This document shows, piece by piece, positions 43,645 to 54,612 of a DNA stretch of 64,000 nucleotides (positions are counted from its first letter, which is position 1; the number at the start of each line of letters is the position of its first letter). The DNA is from Eretmocerus hayati. Lineage: Eukaryota; Arthropoda; Insecta; Hymenoptera; Aphelinidae. A program made the position numbers and the translations under genes. The notes beneath the pieces were generated by a model that did not search any database, was not told the DNA's origin, and saw nothing but the letters and a program-made list of their open reading frames with translations. Where the stretch lies: contig CM056743.1 of assembly GCA_029851415.1 (NCBI GenBank), positions 73,553,186-73,617,185 of the forward strand, written 5' to 3'.

Positions 43645-44050
43645 AGCGATCAAAATTATAAAGACAGGTTAATTCAGCGCATTGTCGTCGCCGTGCGCGT
43701 AAACCACAGTAACTCCGAGTTACGCGCACGGCCAAAAGCAGGTCAAATTTCTTAATCATTCAAAACTATAAAAACTGAACATTAGCGTCAGTTGATTGAT
43801 CAGTCTTTGTACAGACCCGTTACTAAGTGTTTTAGTGTTTACTTGGGTATCGCCCACGCGCGTGTAGAAATCGCGCAACAAAGCGACGTTCTTCGAGTAG
43901 TGAACTCAAACAAGACTTGATCCCGCATTTTGGGATACGGCGATACCTAGAAGCTGCAGAAGGGCCAGCACTATAATAAGTCCTCAATCCAGCTGCAGAA
44001 GGGTCAGCTCAGAATAAACCTTCAACATTCAACGGACCAGAACTCGTCCT
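43645..44050 (+). promoter_or_regulatory. Promoter-like segment with duplicated TATA units and a 13-bp stem
   Basis: Two related units about 107 bp apart carry ATTATAAAGAC and ACTATAAAAAC. The second is followed by TCAGT words at 23 and 35 bp. Between them a perfect 13-bp stem GCCGTGCGCGTAA...TTACGCGCACGGC lies at about 43,696-43,738. Further on are two AGCTGCAGAAGGG repeats and an AATAAA near 44,012. It could be a solo LTR; ends were not found. Confidence 0.3.
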
Positions 44051-44258
44051 ACCTTTTGTACTGAAGATCAGCCTCTGGAGAAGTCATTGGATTCCTAGTG
44101 TAGACGTAAGACTAATTGTGAGTCAAGAGCCATTATTGGGAAAAACTAATCATTCGGAATAGTATTAAGGTTGCATTTATGTATTTCAATGAACTCCATT
44201 TCGAATCAATCCTATTTTCTTTTCAATAAAAACAGAATTGTCTCTGCATGGAAAAAAA

Positions 44259-44296
<38 letters not shown>

Positions 44297-44298
<2 letters not shown>

Positions 44299-45188
44299 AC
44301 AGTGCCCGACAGGTGGATCTTGAGGGAAAACGCGTATAGCGAGTCCTCGGGATCCCTGTCAATGAGTGAATTAAAAAATTCACCCGTTCGACAGTTCGGC
44401 CTTGGGCTGATTTGCGCGAGGGTCGCTAGATGGCTGGGCAGCGGCTGCAGCCTGAAGCGCTCCCAGACGTAGGAGTTTGGAAGATTTGACACACTTGGCA
44501 TTTGTCTCGATTGAAATTCGAAGATTTTACAAGGTTGTCACTGGAACGGACACTTGGACACGAAGGTGAATAATACGAATGTTTTCCAATATTAATTGCG
44601 ACTCGAAAACCGAAGTGCTGAACACGAAAATCACACACACGCGGTGACTCATGACTCGAGGGAGGCGCGGAACTCGCGGAAGTGGAAGCACGTCCGGGGT
44701 GGCGAGTGGGCGCGCATTAGGTCCAGGAGCGGAAGCGATTCGGGCAGAGTAACGGCGTCGAGGCCAAGAGCGGCAGCGTAGCGAGGCGACGGCGAGAGAG
44801 CACCGGGTGAGACTGAATGATCTTGGCTTGTGAGCCCAGACTTATATACGCGTGGAATAACATGGTGGTGACAGAAAAGTAGGTCACTTGACGTAATTAC
44901 GAGTCACGTGATGCAATTAGCAGTCACGTGACGTTATTACGGGTCACGTGATGCAATTAGCAGTCACGTGATGTTATTACGGGTCATGTGACGTAATTTC
45001 GAGTCACGCGGAATAGAACTGAATCTACGAATGAGTGAACGGGAACGTGATGCTTGTTCTAGTCACAGCCGACGTGATGGGGTTCGTAGTCACCAAGCGC
45101 GTGGCGCATATAGTGACTACGAGTTTGTAGACGTGAAAATATACGGAATCGATTTGAAAAAGAACATACGAAGCTTATGCGCACGTCA
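44297..45188 (-). repeat. Gypsy 3' LTR
   Basis: 892 bp. Carries the CACGTG-rich tandem array (44,880-45,010), TATATAAG (44848-44841) and initiator TCAGT (A at 44814), as in the 5' LTR. Confidence 0.96.
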
Positions 45189-45433
45189 AATCGTCCGGCG
45201 GAAATTGATTACGTGAATTTTCGCGTTGATTCTATCTGCGTGTGTGGTTGCACTCGGTTCGTTGTCGACTTTTTACTACAAGTCGATTACAGTAGAAATA
45301 CAAATTTGTAAGAAAGGGCTCGATACATGGCCATGGGGAAAAAATGATTTGAATGAATTAATTCTATGCCTGATATAGTGGCGTTGATTATATGATGGAT
45401 ATATACGTGCATGCTACTGGATACATATTCTCC

Positions 45434-46958
45434 CTAGGATTTCTGCTCTGGATCATTCCGTTGACTCCTAGTATGATGTAGGTGTGAAGGCGGCGCCTGC
45501 GCGTACTTGCGTTCGATAGCCGCAATCGCTGCTTCCAACAATGTGGGCTGGCCTCGCCTGTGTTTCCGTTCAGGAATGTTCTCGGCGGGTGGTCCATTCT
45601 GGACCACGGCGGCTGGCTGGGCTGGGACGTCCGTCTCAGCTGACGTGGTTGCGTCGCGCACGGATGTGAGATCCGTTGCGAGCTCGGGGTTTGCGGATTC
45701 GGCGCGATCCACGTCCTCGACCGGGTAGGCGTCCCCACCTTGAGGGTCAGTGGTCGGCGAATTTGGCCGCTGCGTGGTTGTGGAGTCCGCATCTTCGGCT
45801 GCCGGCGAGTGGTCCGGTTGAGCAGGTGGCGAAGATGGGTCCGTCGGTGGCTGGTCGTGCGGACCATCCGTTGTGCATACCGGAGGGGCGGTCGCCCTCC
45901 TCATATGAGCGATGTGCACCTTGATGCTTGAGTTCCCCGGTCGATCAACCGTGAACACGTGTGGTTAGTGGCACTGGATAATTTCGTATGGACCTTCCCA
46001 TTTTGGGGCGAGGCTAGCGTTGAATTGATCCGTGGCCTTGGAGAGCGGGTGCGACTTGATGTACACCCGATCCCCTTCCTCAAAGACCTTGTCCAGTGGT
46101 CCTGGGTTGTAGACGTAGCGGTCTTGGGCCGCAGTTGCCTCAGCGATGCGGATCGCGAGCTCTTGGGATTCCAGAGGGCGCCGTTCTCCTGGCCGGGTCA
46201 AGTTCCTCCCGAGCAAAAGTTCGCTGGGCGTGAATCCTGTCGCTGCGTTGTGGCGGTTGCGCAAGGCGAACAAGATTTTTGGGAGCTCGAGGTCCCAGTT
46301 GGCCTTGAGTTCGCTGGCTCAGCAAGGCCAAGCGTAAGCCTTTCTTGATTTCTTGGTTCCGGCGTTCCGTCGGATTTGCTTGGGGGTGGTAGGCCAAAGT
46401 GTTCCAGACCTCCGTTTTCCAGCTTTGGCAGCGACGCAACCATTTGGCGCTTTTGAATTGCGGGGCGTTGTCGGCTAGAATCGATGCTGGATATCCCCAC
46501 CTGGGGAAAACTTCCGTCTCCACGAATTTGATGATGACCTCCGTGGTCGACGATGCAATCGGAAAGGCTTCGGTCCATCGAGAGAATATGTCGGTGACGA
46601 CCAGGATGAACCGTTCCCCACGGGGCGTCCGGGGGTAGGGGCTCATTAGGTCCAATGCGACGCTCTCCCAAGGGCGTTGGGGTTTCCGGGCCACTTGCAT
46701 GCCGGGATCCATCGGTCTCGCTGCCTTGGCCAGGTTGCATGCCTCACACGTTCTCACGTATTGCCGGACGTCGTTACGTAGCCCAGGCCAATAGTATTGG
46801 TCCCGGATTTGTGGTAGCGTCTCGGCCGTGCCAGGGTGACCTGCGAGGGAGTCTCCGTGGAAGTTGTACATGACGTCTGCCGCACGGACTGGGGTACGTA
46901 GATCCGAGCGGCGCCGGTTCCTCTGGAATATGTCAAAAGTCCGTCTTGCCATTGCCAT
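45434..46958 (-). pseudogene. Gypsy integrase and C-terminal tail, broken
   Basis: The N-terminal zinc domain is visible (NFHGDSLAGHPG, RTCEACNLAK, an H-H-C-C arrangement). The catalytic core has WESVALDLMSP, ILADNAPQF and NPTERRNQEIKKGL (D, D, E). The C-terminal part, GFTPSELLLGRNL then FEEGDRVYIKSHP, lies in another frame (45,965-46,273), followed by an in-frame stop near 45,960. The remaining 170 residues are Pro/Ser/Thr-rich. Frameshifts near 46,880 (from RT) and 46,250 separate the pieces. Confidence 0.9.
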
Positions 46959-48760
46959 TCGGGTCCTTGTGGCAGCTCGTCAGCGTCGTCTTGCGCCTGG
47001 TGGATGCATCCTCCCAGCCAATCGCATTCGACACATGCGGCGATCTCGTCGTCCGAGGGTTGGGTGGCGACTGGTGGCGTCAAGGCGTCGTAGTCTCGTT
47101 CTTGGTCCTTGAAGTTTTCTTCACCAGGAGCTCGTGAGAGCGCGTCTGGCAGTAGATTCTCTCGGCCGGGAACGTGTTCCACATCGAAGCTGAAGCGACT
47201 CAGGAACATCGCCCAGCGAGTCAGCTTACCTCGCTCGTCCTTGATTCGGTCCAGCCACGTCAAGGCTTGGTTGTCTGTCCGGAGCGTGAAGCGCACGTCT
47301 TCCAGCAGATGTTTGTATTTGCGGAGAGCCCAGACGATGGCGAGGCACTCTCGCTCGTTAGAGTGGTACCCCTTTTCAGTTGCGGTGAACTTGGCGGAAG
47401 CGTAGGAGATCACTCGCCGCTCCCCGTTCGGTCCTTGTTGGTACAGCACGGCTCCCATCCCGACGTCGCATGCATCCGTCTGCCGGATCAGTGGACTGTC
47501 TGGTTGAGGACGATGCAAGGTGAGCGGCTGTCTAAAAGCCTCGCGGATCCGGTCCATCGACGCTTGAGCGGCTGGGGTCCATTTCCAAGACTTGCCTTTT
47601 TTCAGCAGGTCCGTCATCGGGATGGCGATTCGGGCGAAGTCCGGAATGTATTCCCGAAGCCATCCACAGATACCCAGGAACGCTTGGAGGACCTTCTTGT
47701 TGCGAGGCGGCGGTGACTCCAGGACCGCTCGGACATGCTCCGTCTTGGCTTCGTTGCCGGATGCAGAGATGACATGTCCCAAGAACGGGAGCTCGGTCTT
47801 TCCAAACTCGCATTTATCGATCGCGCATGCCAAGTTATATGTCGTAAGTCGCTCCAATACCAGAGATATGTGGACGAGGTGCTCGGCCCAGTTGTCCGAG
47901 AAAATCGCAGTATCGTCCTCAAAATTCAAGCAGAACTTCCCGATGTATCTCAAGAGCACTTCTTTACCAATCAGCTGGTTACAAGTCCTGCCAGAGTTCA
48001 TGAGTCCGAAGGCTGCAACGTTGAAGACGTACTGTCCTCCGTCGGGGGTGCAGAAGGCTGTATACTTCTTGGAGTCTTCGGAAAGCGGGATCTGCCAGTA
48101 ACATTTCCGGAGGTCGATGGTGCTGAAGATGCGCGCGCCTCCTATTTTCTTGAGGACCTCGTGGATCACAGGATTGGGTTGGCCGGCTTCTTCCGTTACG
48201 CTGTTGACCCGGCGGAAGTCTATGCAGAATCTGAAGGTGCCGTCGTGTTTGTCGACGAGCACGATGGGTGAACTATATGGTGAAGGAGCTGCCGAAATTG
48301 TACCTCCTGCCAACATCTGCCTCACCATGTCGTTGATCGCTCGTTTCTTCTCCGCGCTGTAGCGATATGGTGAAATCTTGAACGGCTTGTGGTCTTTGAC
48401 CTTGATATGGTGCATGATGAACGGAGTCCTGGCCAGGGGCGCCGAATCACCAAAGATTTGCACGTGCCGTATGATGGTGTCCTTGAATTGAGCGACGTAT
48501 TCTTCAGGGAATCCGTGATTCACCTCACTCCAGATTTCTCGCTGCAGATGTGGCGGCGGGCTTCTCGGAGCTCGCCCGAGGAACACCCGGACTCGTTTCG
48601 GAGTTCCGAGGTACAAACAGTCAAGGTCGTGATCGTGAGTGGCCTTGGTCTCCTTCAGCCATCGTCGTCCCAATATGACGGTCGGTCTGAGCTTTTCCGC
48701 AATCAGGAACGTGGTCGGACATTCGAAGTTCTTGATGCGAACATCGAGAGTACATGACCC
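46754..48760 (-). pseudogene. Gypsy reverse transcriptase and RNase H
   Basis: One long frame. RT motifs: SPYSSPIVLVDKHDG, FCIDFRRVN, FSTIDLRKCYWQIPL, AAFGLMNSG and a catalytic box CLNFEDDTAIFS. The usual Y/F-x-DD is FEDD, with the two aspartates kept. RNase H motifs: RQTDACDVGMGAVLYQ, SNERECLAIVWALRKY, LRTDNQALTWL. The frame runs upstream without a stop to the TGA at 48,761 that cuts it from the protease. At its 3' end it loses frame near 46,880 before the integrase. Confidence 0.95.
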
Positions 48761-49105
48761 TCAGACGCTCATTTCGGTCCCGCTGATCGACAATTTTGCA
48801 TTGCGGGTCGGAAAACATCGCAACGAGGTACCTCCAGGGATGCACTGCGGCGATATGAAGTTATCCGACGCTGCTGAGTCTATCAGGGCAGACACAATCC
48901 TTCCTCCGATGGAAACCTCCAGCGTGGCGACGAGTAGTCCGGTGGCGTCTGCAGTGGACACGCGTATTGCGGGGCTGGAGCGTTTGAAGCGGGATCGCCC
49001 GCGGGGGTTGCCGCTTCGCGCCAGTTTCCCGACGGGGCGCTGGCTGGAAACACCGGGCGCTTGGGGCATTCCCGATGCCAGTGGTAGAGTGGGCAGTAGT
49101 CGCAA
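48761..49105 (-). pseudogene. Gypsy retropepsin
   Basis: Motif ALIDSAASDNFISP: the canonical D-T/S-G-A is here D-S-A-A, so the active-site Gly is replaced by Ala. The frame differs from that of the nucleocapsid and overlaps it (48,883-49,105), compatible with a programmed -1 frameshift or with decay. It ends at TGA 48761-48763, after which coding continues in the same frame (ECPTTFLIAEKLRPTVILG). Confidence 0.75.
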
Positions 49106-50290
49106 TTCGGCACTCTCTTCCCGTCGATCATCTTAAAGTCTCGGGCAGTCGTCGACCGCTGCGGCTGTTGTCCTTGATGGCCGGCCTGGGGCTTCTGCTG
49201 CTGGCCCGCTGGAGCGAAACTGCGTCTGGCTGCTACCTGTTTGGCGGCGATGTCCAGCTCCACCTTGGTCGCCCGAGTCAGTAGCTCGCCGACAGTCGTC
49301 GGTGGATTCCCACTTAAGTGGCACCGGATGGCAGCGTTGATGGACTCCGTGATCATGGAGACCAATTCATCCTCGGTGGCGTCCGGGAGAAGGCGTCTAG
49401 CGAGAAGATTGCGCTTCTCGATGGAGGTGCTCACATCCTCCTTGTCCCCCTGGACTTGTCCATACATCTTGGCCTTGAGCTCGAGGCGCAGCTGGGTTGA
49501 GTCGTAGCGGGCTAGGAAGAGCTCCCTGAACCTGTCCCAGTCGACGGCGAGGGAACCTGTAGCAGGACCACCATTTGTCCGCATCGCCCTTCAGGGCGCG
49601 TTCTGCAACCTGGACCTTGAAACCCTCGTCTGTTCCCAAACGCGTGAAGTGGTCCTCACACTTGGTCAGAAACTTGGCTGGATCCTCATGCTCCGCGCCG
49701 GTGAACTCTGGTGGACCAAGGGGGGTACCTGCCAGTTGGCGGAACATGTTGCGAAGGTCGTCCATGGTGCGTGGAACCGCGGCCTCGTGCTGCGGTGGCT
49801 GCTGCTGGGTCGGCTCCGCCTCCTGCTGCGCTGGAGCAGGTGCGCGCTGCTCGTCATGGTTGGCACGCTGCTGGATGGGCTGCACCTCCTGCTGCGCTGG
49901 AGCAGGTGCGGACTGCTCGTCCGGGTTGGCGGGCTAGTGAACGCTAGCGGCGTCCTCAGGCCGTGGCAGGTCAGGTGACGGACCGGTCGGTATGGGATCT
50001 CTCCTCCCAGACCGTTGGCGTGGGATGCGGGAAGGCGGCGCGGCTGCTCCGGCGAGTCCCTCCAGCTCCGCTTCGGATCCCGCGGATAGTTGTCGCTGGT
50101 GGCGTGTCACGCGAGCGGTGCGCTCCAGAGAAACGGTCCGCAACGTTGATTGAAGTCGGGCGCCACTGGGTGTTTCAGCACTCCCAGAAGTGCTTGACGC
50201 CGGCCTGGAGTCTCTGGATACGGGCGGCGTCCGGGGTGGGCTGCTCATCGGGTCGTGAGTTCTCGCATCCTTGGATGCAACACTGGACAA
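48883..50290 (-). pseudogene. Gypsy Gag
   Basis: Starts 14 bp after the PBS at ATG 50288-50290 (MSSVASKDARTHDPMSS). There is an in-frame TAG at 49,934-49,936, then a Gln/Pro-rich segment with repeated APAPAQQE units, and the capsid core LAGTPLGPPEFTGAEHEDPA and KFLTKCEDHF. A frameshift near 49,550 moves coding to the frame with DWDRFRELFLARYDS and ISLLPDAT-like helices. Near the C-terminus is a zinc knuckle CDYCPLYHWHREC. Confidence 0.88.
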
Positions 50291-50303
50291 AAAATGCCCT
50301 TGG

Positions 50304-50321
50304 GCCCCACGTTGGGCGCCA
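50304..50321 (-). other. Gypsy primer binding site, tRNA-Lys type
   Basis: The minus strand reads TGGCGCCCAACGTGGGGC, 3 bp inside the 5' LTR. This is the well-known tRNA-Lys1,2 complementary site. Confidence 0.92.
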
Positions 50322-50841
50322 AATTGACAGTGCCCGACAGGTGGATCTTGAGGGGAAACGCGTATAGCGAGTCCTCGGGATCCCTGTCAATGAGTGAATT
50401 GAAAAATTCACCCGTTCGGCGGCTCGGCCTTGGGCTGATCAGCGCGAGGGTCGCTAGATGGCTGGGCAGCGGCTGCAGCTTGAAGCGCTCCCAGACGTAG
50501 GAGTTTGAAAGATTTGACACAATTGGCATTTGTCTCGATTGAAATTCCAAGATTTTACAAGGTTGTCACTGGAACGGACACTTGGACAGGAAGGTGAATA
50601 ATACGAATGTTTTCCAATATTAATTGCGACTCGGAAACCGAAGTGCTGAACACGAAAACCACACACATGCGGTGACTCATGACTCGAGGGAGGCGCGGAA
50701 CTCGCGGAAGTCGAAGCACGTCAGGGGTGGCGAGTGAGCGCGCATCAGGTCCAGGAGCAGAAGCGATTCGGGCAGAGTAACGGCGTCGAGGCCAAGAGCG
50801 GCAGCGTAGCGAGGCGACGGCGAGAGAGCGCCGGGTGAGAC

Positions 50842-50876
50842 TGAATGATCTTGGCTTGTAAGCCCAGACTTATATA
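50842..50876 (-). promoter_or_regulatory. Gypsy 5' LTR core promoter
   Basis: TATATAAG (50876-50869) is followed 34 bp downstream by a TCAGT initiator (A at 50842). Transcription would proceed leftwards into gag. Confidence 0.7.
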
Positions 50877-50910
50877 CGCGTGGAATAACATGGTGGTGAT
50901 AGAAAAGTAG

Positions 50911-51040
50911 GTCACGTGACGTAATTACGAGTCACGTGATGCAATTAGCAGTCACGTGACGTTATTACGGGTCACGTGATGCAATTAGCAGTCACGTGAT
51001 GTTATTACGGGTCATGTGACGTAATTTCGAGTCACGTGGA
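50911..51040. promoter_or_regulatory. LTR enhancer-like array of GTCACGTGAY repeats
   Basis: Six to seven repeats of about 20 bp, each close to GTCACGTGACGTAATTACG or GTCACGTGATGCAATTAGCA, upstream of the TATA box. CACGTG is the E-box bound by bHLH-ZIP factors, and GTCACGTGAC is the MITF/TFEB-type extended form. The same array is in the 3' LTR (44,880-45,010). Confidence 0.65.
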
Positions 51041-51331
51041 ATGGAACTGAATCTACGAATGAGTGAACGGGAACGTGATGCTTGTTCTAGTCACAGCCGA
51101 CGTGATGGGGTTCGTAGTCACCAAGCGCGTGGCGCATATAGTGACTACGAGTCTGTAGACGTGAAAATATACGGAATCGATTTGAAAGAGAACATACGAA
51201 GCTTATGCGCACGTCAATATATATCTCTGATTCATTCCCTTATGGATGCATACATATTTTCATAATCTTCAGAGAAATTTATTCAGAGTAACAATCAACA
51301 TTCTTTGGTTCTTTGATATATCAATATACAT

Positions 51332-51943
51332 TTATCTGATTTCGGAATAAACAGGGATATATCTATATATAAATATATATATACAGGAAGAGACTGTAAG
51401 TATAAGCAAGTTCAACGGGGCAGTTCGCTCTTTATGTTCCAAAAAACCCACACTAAAATAAATATATTTGTTGGTTGGACTCATCAGGTCCGGTCTTATC
51501 ATACCCCTATGCATCGTGAACGACTTGACCACGAGGCGTGTTATCGGATACTTCACCGTTGTAATCGCCAGAGCCTTCGCGTGAGCTAACAAGATTCCAG
51601 GACTTATCTCAGCCCGACGCACAATGAGTGCAGCGTGTTTGATCCGTACCGTGTAGTTACCGGCATCGGAAAAGTCCATCAAGCAGAATGCATCCTTATC
51701 ACGCGTGGGCCTTACTCTGACCTCGATTTCGTTGATAAGGAATCTCGGTTGAGAAAACAAGTCCAAATGGATGTATCCAATCATATCTATAGGTTTTTCA
51801 TTAGCTGTCAATATCCTGCGAGCCAATGCGCCTGTATTGCAATCTGCACACGGTGGGTCGGGAAGCCGGAAAAGTGGAAGTTGCGTAAACATGGGCCTCT
51901 CTTTTTGGATGTGTTTCGGGACATTCTCGTGGTCATTCCCCAA
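51332..51943 (-). pseudogene. Polinton major capsid (hexon-like) protein fragment
   Basis: 203 residues matching the centre of the double-jelly-roll capsid protein of Polintons/adintoviruses, often annotated in invertebrates as F54H12.2-like. Recognised motifs: IGYIHLDLFSQPRFLINEIE, VRPTRDKDAFCLM, SPGILLAHAKAL, KYPITRLVVKSF. N- and C-terminal parts are missing; the frame ends shortly before the Gypsy LTR, in TA-rich sequence. The first 30 or so residues lie inside the left arm of the giant palindrome. Capsid genes are absent from the 1-9.8 kb Polinton block, so this belongs to another copy. Confidence 0.85.
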
Positions 51944-52079
51944 CGAGAATCAAGAAAATCTGTAGAGGGAATCTGGGAAAGCATCAATGATCCCCAATTT
52001 TATCGTGTTTTTCTCCAAAATCAAGTTCATATACGTTTCTCAGACTTTCATTAACTCCCAAAACTTGTTGGTGTATACT

Positions 52080-52890
52080 TAATTGACGGAAAGAGTCCTT
52101 ATCTCACAGAATGCATGTGATGCCAGGATTGGGATCGAATGGAATAGGATGGTTCAAATTCAGTTTTGAAGTTGCAGAAACAAACTTGTATGTATCATGA
52201 ATCCTGCAGATCTCCATTCCCAATCAATGTACATAATGCTTGCTCATTCTGGGCGGATTATCGAACATGTAATCCGTTGAATTCGCATATAGAATGGAAC
52301 GATTCCTCTAAATACACACCGAGAGTCACTCCGTGTTCGTACATCTGCCAACATTTATGGAGGTCGTAAAACGCTGACTCGAATGATTGTGCTCGGTATT
52401 TTTCATGCCTTTCTCCGATCATCTCGATGTCGAGCAACATGCGGTAAGCTTTATCAACAGGTCATCAAGCTTTATGAAGCTCTATAATCGAGAATTCTGT
52501 CGTCTTATAGGGATTACTAAAATCCCCGATTTTGAGGAGTTGTTTCGGAAATCTCTCATGCGACTAACATATTGAACCTCAAGACTTGTACCAAAACAAA
52601 CTTTCACTACCTAATTGAAAGTTGCTAGAACTTCCACGTAATTCCGTACAATGGGAATATATTTACTGTGAGATATCTCGAAATTTGCAATTGCTACCAG
52701 TTTCAATCACTTACTCTGTCAGTCTAACAGGATTTTTCTCTTTGCATTCGTCATAACGATCTGTACCTGGTGATAGATGGAATGTATCCATACATGCGAT
52801 TTGTCGATTAAACTTTTACCAAAAATTCTTAAGAATATGATGCGATATTCAAACGAACCCATGAGTATAGAGAACCTTCGTCTGCTCCGA
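52080..52890. other. Unpaired segment in the left palindrome arm
   Basis: About 810 bp with no counterpart in the right arm: either an insertion on the left or a deletion on the right. No recognisable ORF or element ends. Confidence 0.5.
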
Positions 52891-53784
52891 AATGGAAATT
52901 GATCCATACGAATCCATCACGGTGTACCTGAACGCATTTTTTTCCAAAGTGAAAACTCCCACTGAGATTATTTTGGTTTCTGATTCTACATTATTAAGGC
53001 ATCATTTTCCAATAAAAATTAAAATCGCGGGCTGCGCCTTTTCGGAGGAATGTCGTTTGTAACATTTTTCGGCCACAGTCTTCGAACGCCCTATGTGATA
53101 TGGCTCATCCCTCGTTGGGTATGAGCCCAAAACGAAGTATCTCCGCTTCCCAACACTAGATTCCAGAGAATTCGACCTCTCCGGGTCCTTCTGAGGCTTA
53201 TTGAGCTACGGCATGTACCCTGAAAACACTTCAAAAAGGCGAAACCAATGTTAAGAGGCCTCGAGAGCTCATTTGAGTGCCCTTGGGTAGATTAGGCCAA
53301 GAACGTCTATGTGTACTCTAGCGAAGGTTGCACACTATTTCCACAGAAAAAGGGTTTTGGAACAAACCATTCTCATGGGGGAACCTCTCCATTGAGGCAC
53401 TCAAAAAACTATTGAAAATGTAAAACAGGTTTTCCTTGTGAGAATGGGATCGGAAAGAATTGAAACGAAGTGATACGTGTTTTTGAATCGTTTGCACGAG
53501 GATTGGCCGTCCTTTGAATCGAGCGAGTTGAAAATGGTGCTCATGAAAGCAGGAAATAGCTTGGAGTCTTTCCTCTGGATAGGTCAATAGCTTATCTGTG
53601 CGTACTCGTGTTCGTATTCCTTGTCTCTCCAGTCAATTACAGATGCATTTCATATCTGAACTACTTCATATTGGGTCTGAATCGATGGAGGAGGGAGAGT
53701 ATCATAAATGATTAGAACAATGGAAGAATCTGCGCAACTATATCCGTGATATCTTTTTTATGTAGCCCGACTGACAAGGAGAGC

Positions 53785-54095
53785 ATCAGGTCTGCGGAAC
53801 ATGGATCTTGATGAAACTCTGGGAATCATCTCGTTTTGGTGAAAAAGGGGAGTATCTATGAGTGTTAAGTCCAATATGCCTACTATCCCAAGATACAGCT
53901 ATGGAGATGAACATTGTCCATATAAGCCCATGTTAAAAAAACACATGTATGGATATACTAACAATTCTAACCTCCATAGCTGTATCTCAGGATGGGAGGC
54001 CAATTGGACTTGATCCTTGGAGATAAATCCATTTTTCATCGAACAAGATGAGTCCCAGAGTTTCATCAAGATCCGCGTTCCGCAGACCTGACGTT
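53785..54095. repeat. Inner palindrome of the left arm
   Basis: Two sides of about 140 bp around a centre near 53,940: CATAGCTGTATCTCAGGATG pairs with CTATCCCAAGATACAGCTATG, and CAGGTCTGCGGAACATGG pairs with CGTTCCGCAGACCTG. The same structure appears in the right arm. Confidence 0.9.
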
Positions 54096-54282
54096 CTCCT
54101 CGTCATTCCTCTTCTAGGAATGCTGTTCTCATAATCGACCTCAAAGTCACGAGAAAAACTAATTTTGTTTGATCTATATAATAGTCGAAAACTCATATAG
54201 CGATGAGTCTTTTGAATATCAACTACGTAGTTGATGTAAGTGTTTTGTTGAACATTTTCGTATAACGATTGTTAAACAATAT

Positions 54283-54612
54283 TGAAGTTAGTGTCTCATC
54301 GATCGTGTAGGACGGTGGGGAGTTGAATCATTTCCCGAAATTTCGTGATGGAAATTTTGTTACGACGTTCCGTCCACAAAGACTCACTCTGTTCACCTAT
54401 ATTGACAGGAGCCAGACGTTATGTCTGGACTCCAGCACAAGATCGCTCAATATAAACCATGACGATCTAAAGAGTAACAAAACCCAAGCCTGATGAGGTC
54501 CACGAATCTTTGGGGACGAAACGTCGTAATAAAATTTCTCATACGAAATTTTGGGAATTGACTCCATTCCCCACCATCCTTCAAGATCGATGAGACACCA
54601 ATTTCAATATTT
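54283..54612. repeat. Central inverted pair of a Penelope-like retroelement end
   Basis: The word series CATCGATC..GGACGGTGGGGA, ATTTCCCGAAATTTCGTGATG (54,298-54,350) recurs inverted at 54,535-54,605 (TTTTGGGAATTGACTCCATT, CCCCACCATCC). A third copy forms a 79-bp insertion at 57,725-57,803. The combination with a hammerhead-like motif suggests the terminal repeat of a Penelope-like element. Confidence 0.6.
54489..54527 (+). ncRNA. Hammerhead-ribozyme-like motif
   Basis: CTGATGA (54490-54496), then a helix II candidate G(G)TCC...GGAC with one bulged G, then GAAAC (54518-54522) and the cleavage triplet GTC (54523-54525). These are the conserved core strings of a type I hammerhead with very short helix III, known from Penelope-like elements. 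The mirrored site in the left half (about 54,365-54,403, minus strand) keeps GTGGACGGAACGTC but has lost CTGATGA. Self-cleavage is untested. Confidence 0.55.

Larger units (their letters stand above)
44297..51216 (-). mobile_element. Complete-length Ty3/Gypsy LTR retrotransposon
   Basis: 6.9 kb, transcribed right to left. LTRs of 892 bp each (44297-45188 and 50325-51216) begin TGACAGTGCCCGACAGG on the plus strand and end CGCACGTCA. A 4-bp ATAT duplication is possible but low-complexity. It inserted at the end of a TA microsatellite. Order on the minus strand: PBS, gag, protease, RT, RNase H, integrase, Pro/Ser-rich tail; no env. Stops at 49,934 and 48,761, frameshifts near 49,550, 46,880 and 46,250, and a stop near 45,960 show it is inactive. 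Confidence 0.96.
50325..51216 (-). repeat. Gypsy 5' LTR
   Basis: 892 bp, a few percent diverged from the 3' LTR. Contains the CACGTG array at 50,911-51,040 and the core promoter at 50,842-50,876. Confidence 0.96.

Noticed and set aside
45189..45230. Gypsy polypurine tract next to the 3' LTR
   Set aside because: The sequence just upstream of the 3' LTR on the minus strand is not purine-rich; no tract could be supported.
45507..49978. Many plus-strand ORFs of 60-180 aa
   Set aside because: They are antisense shadows of the Gypsy gag-pol genes and share no motifs with known proteins.
53318..53587. 89-aa ORF in the palindrome arm
   Set aside because: The mirrored copy in the right arm does not conserve the frame, so selection on this protein is unlikely.
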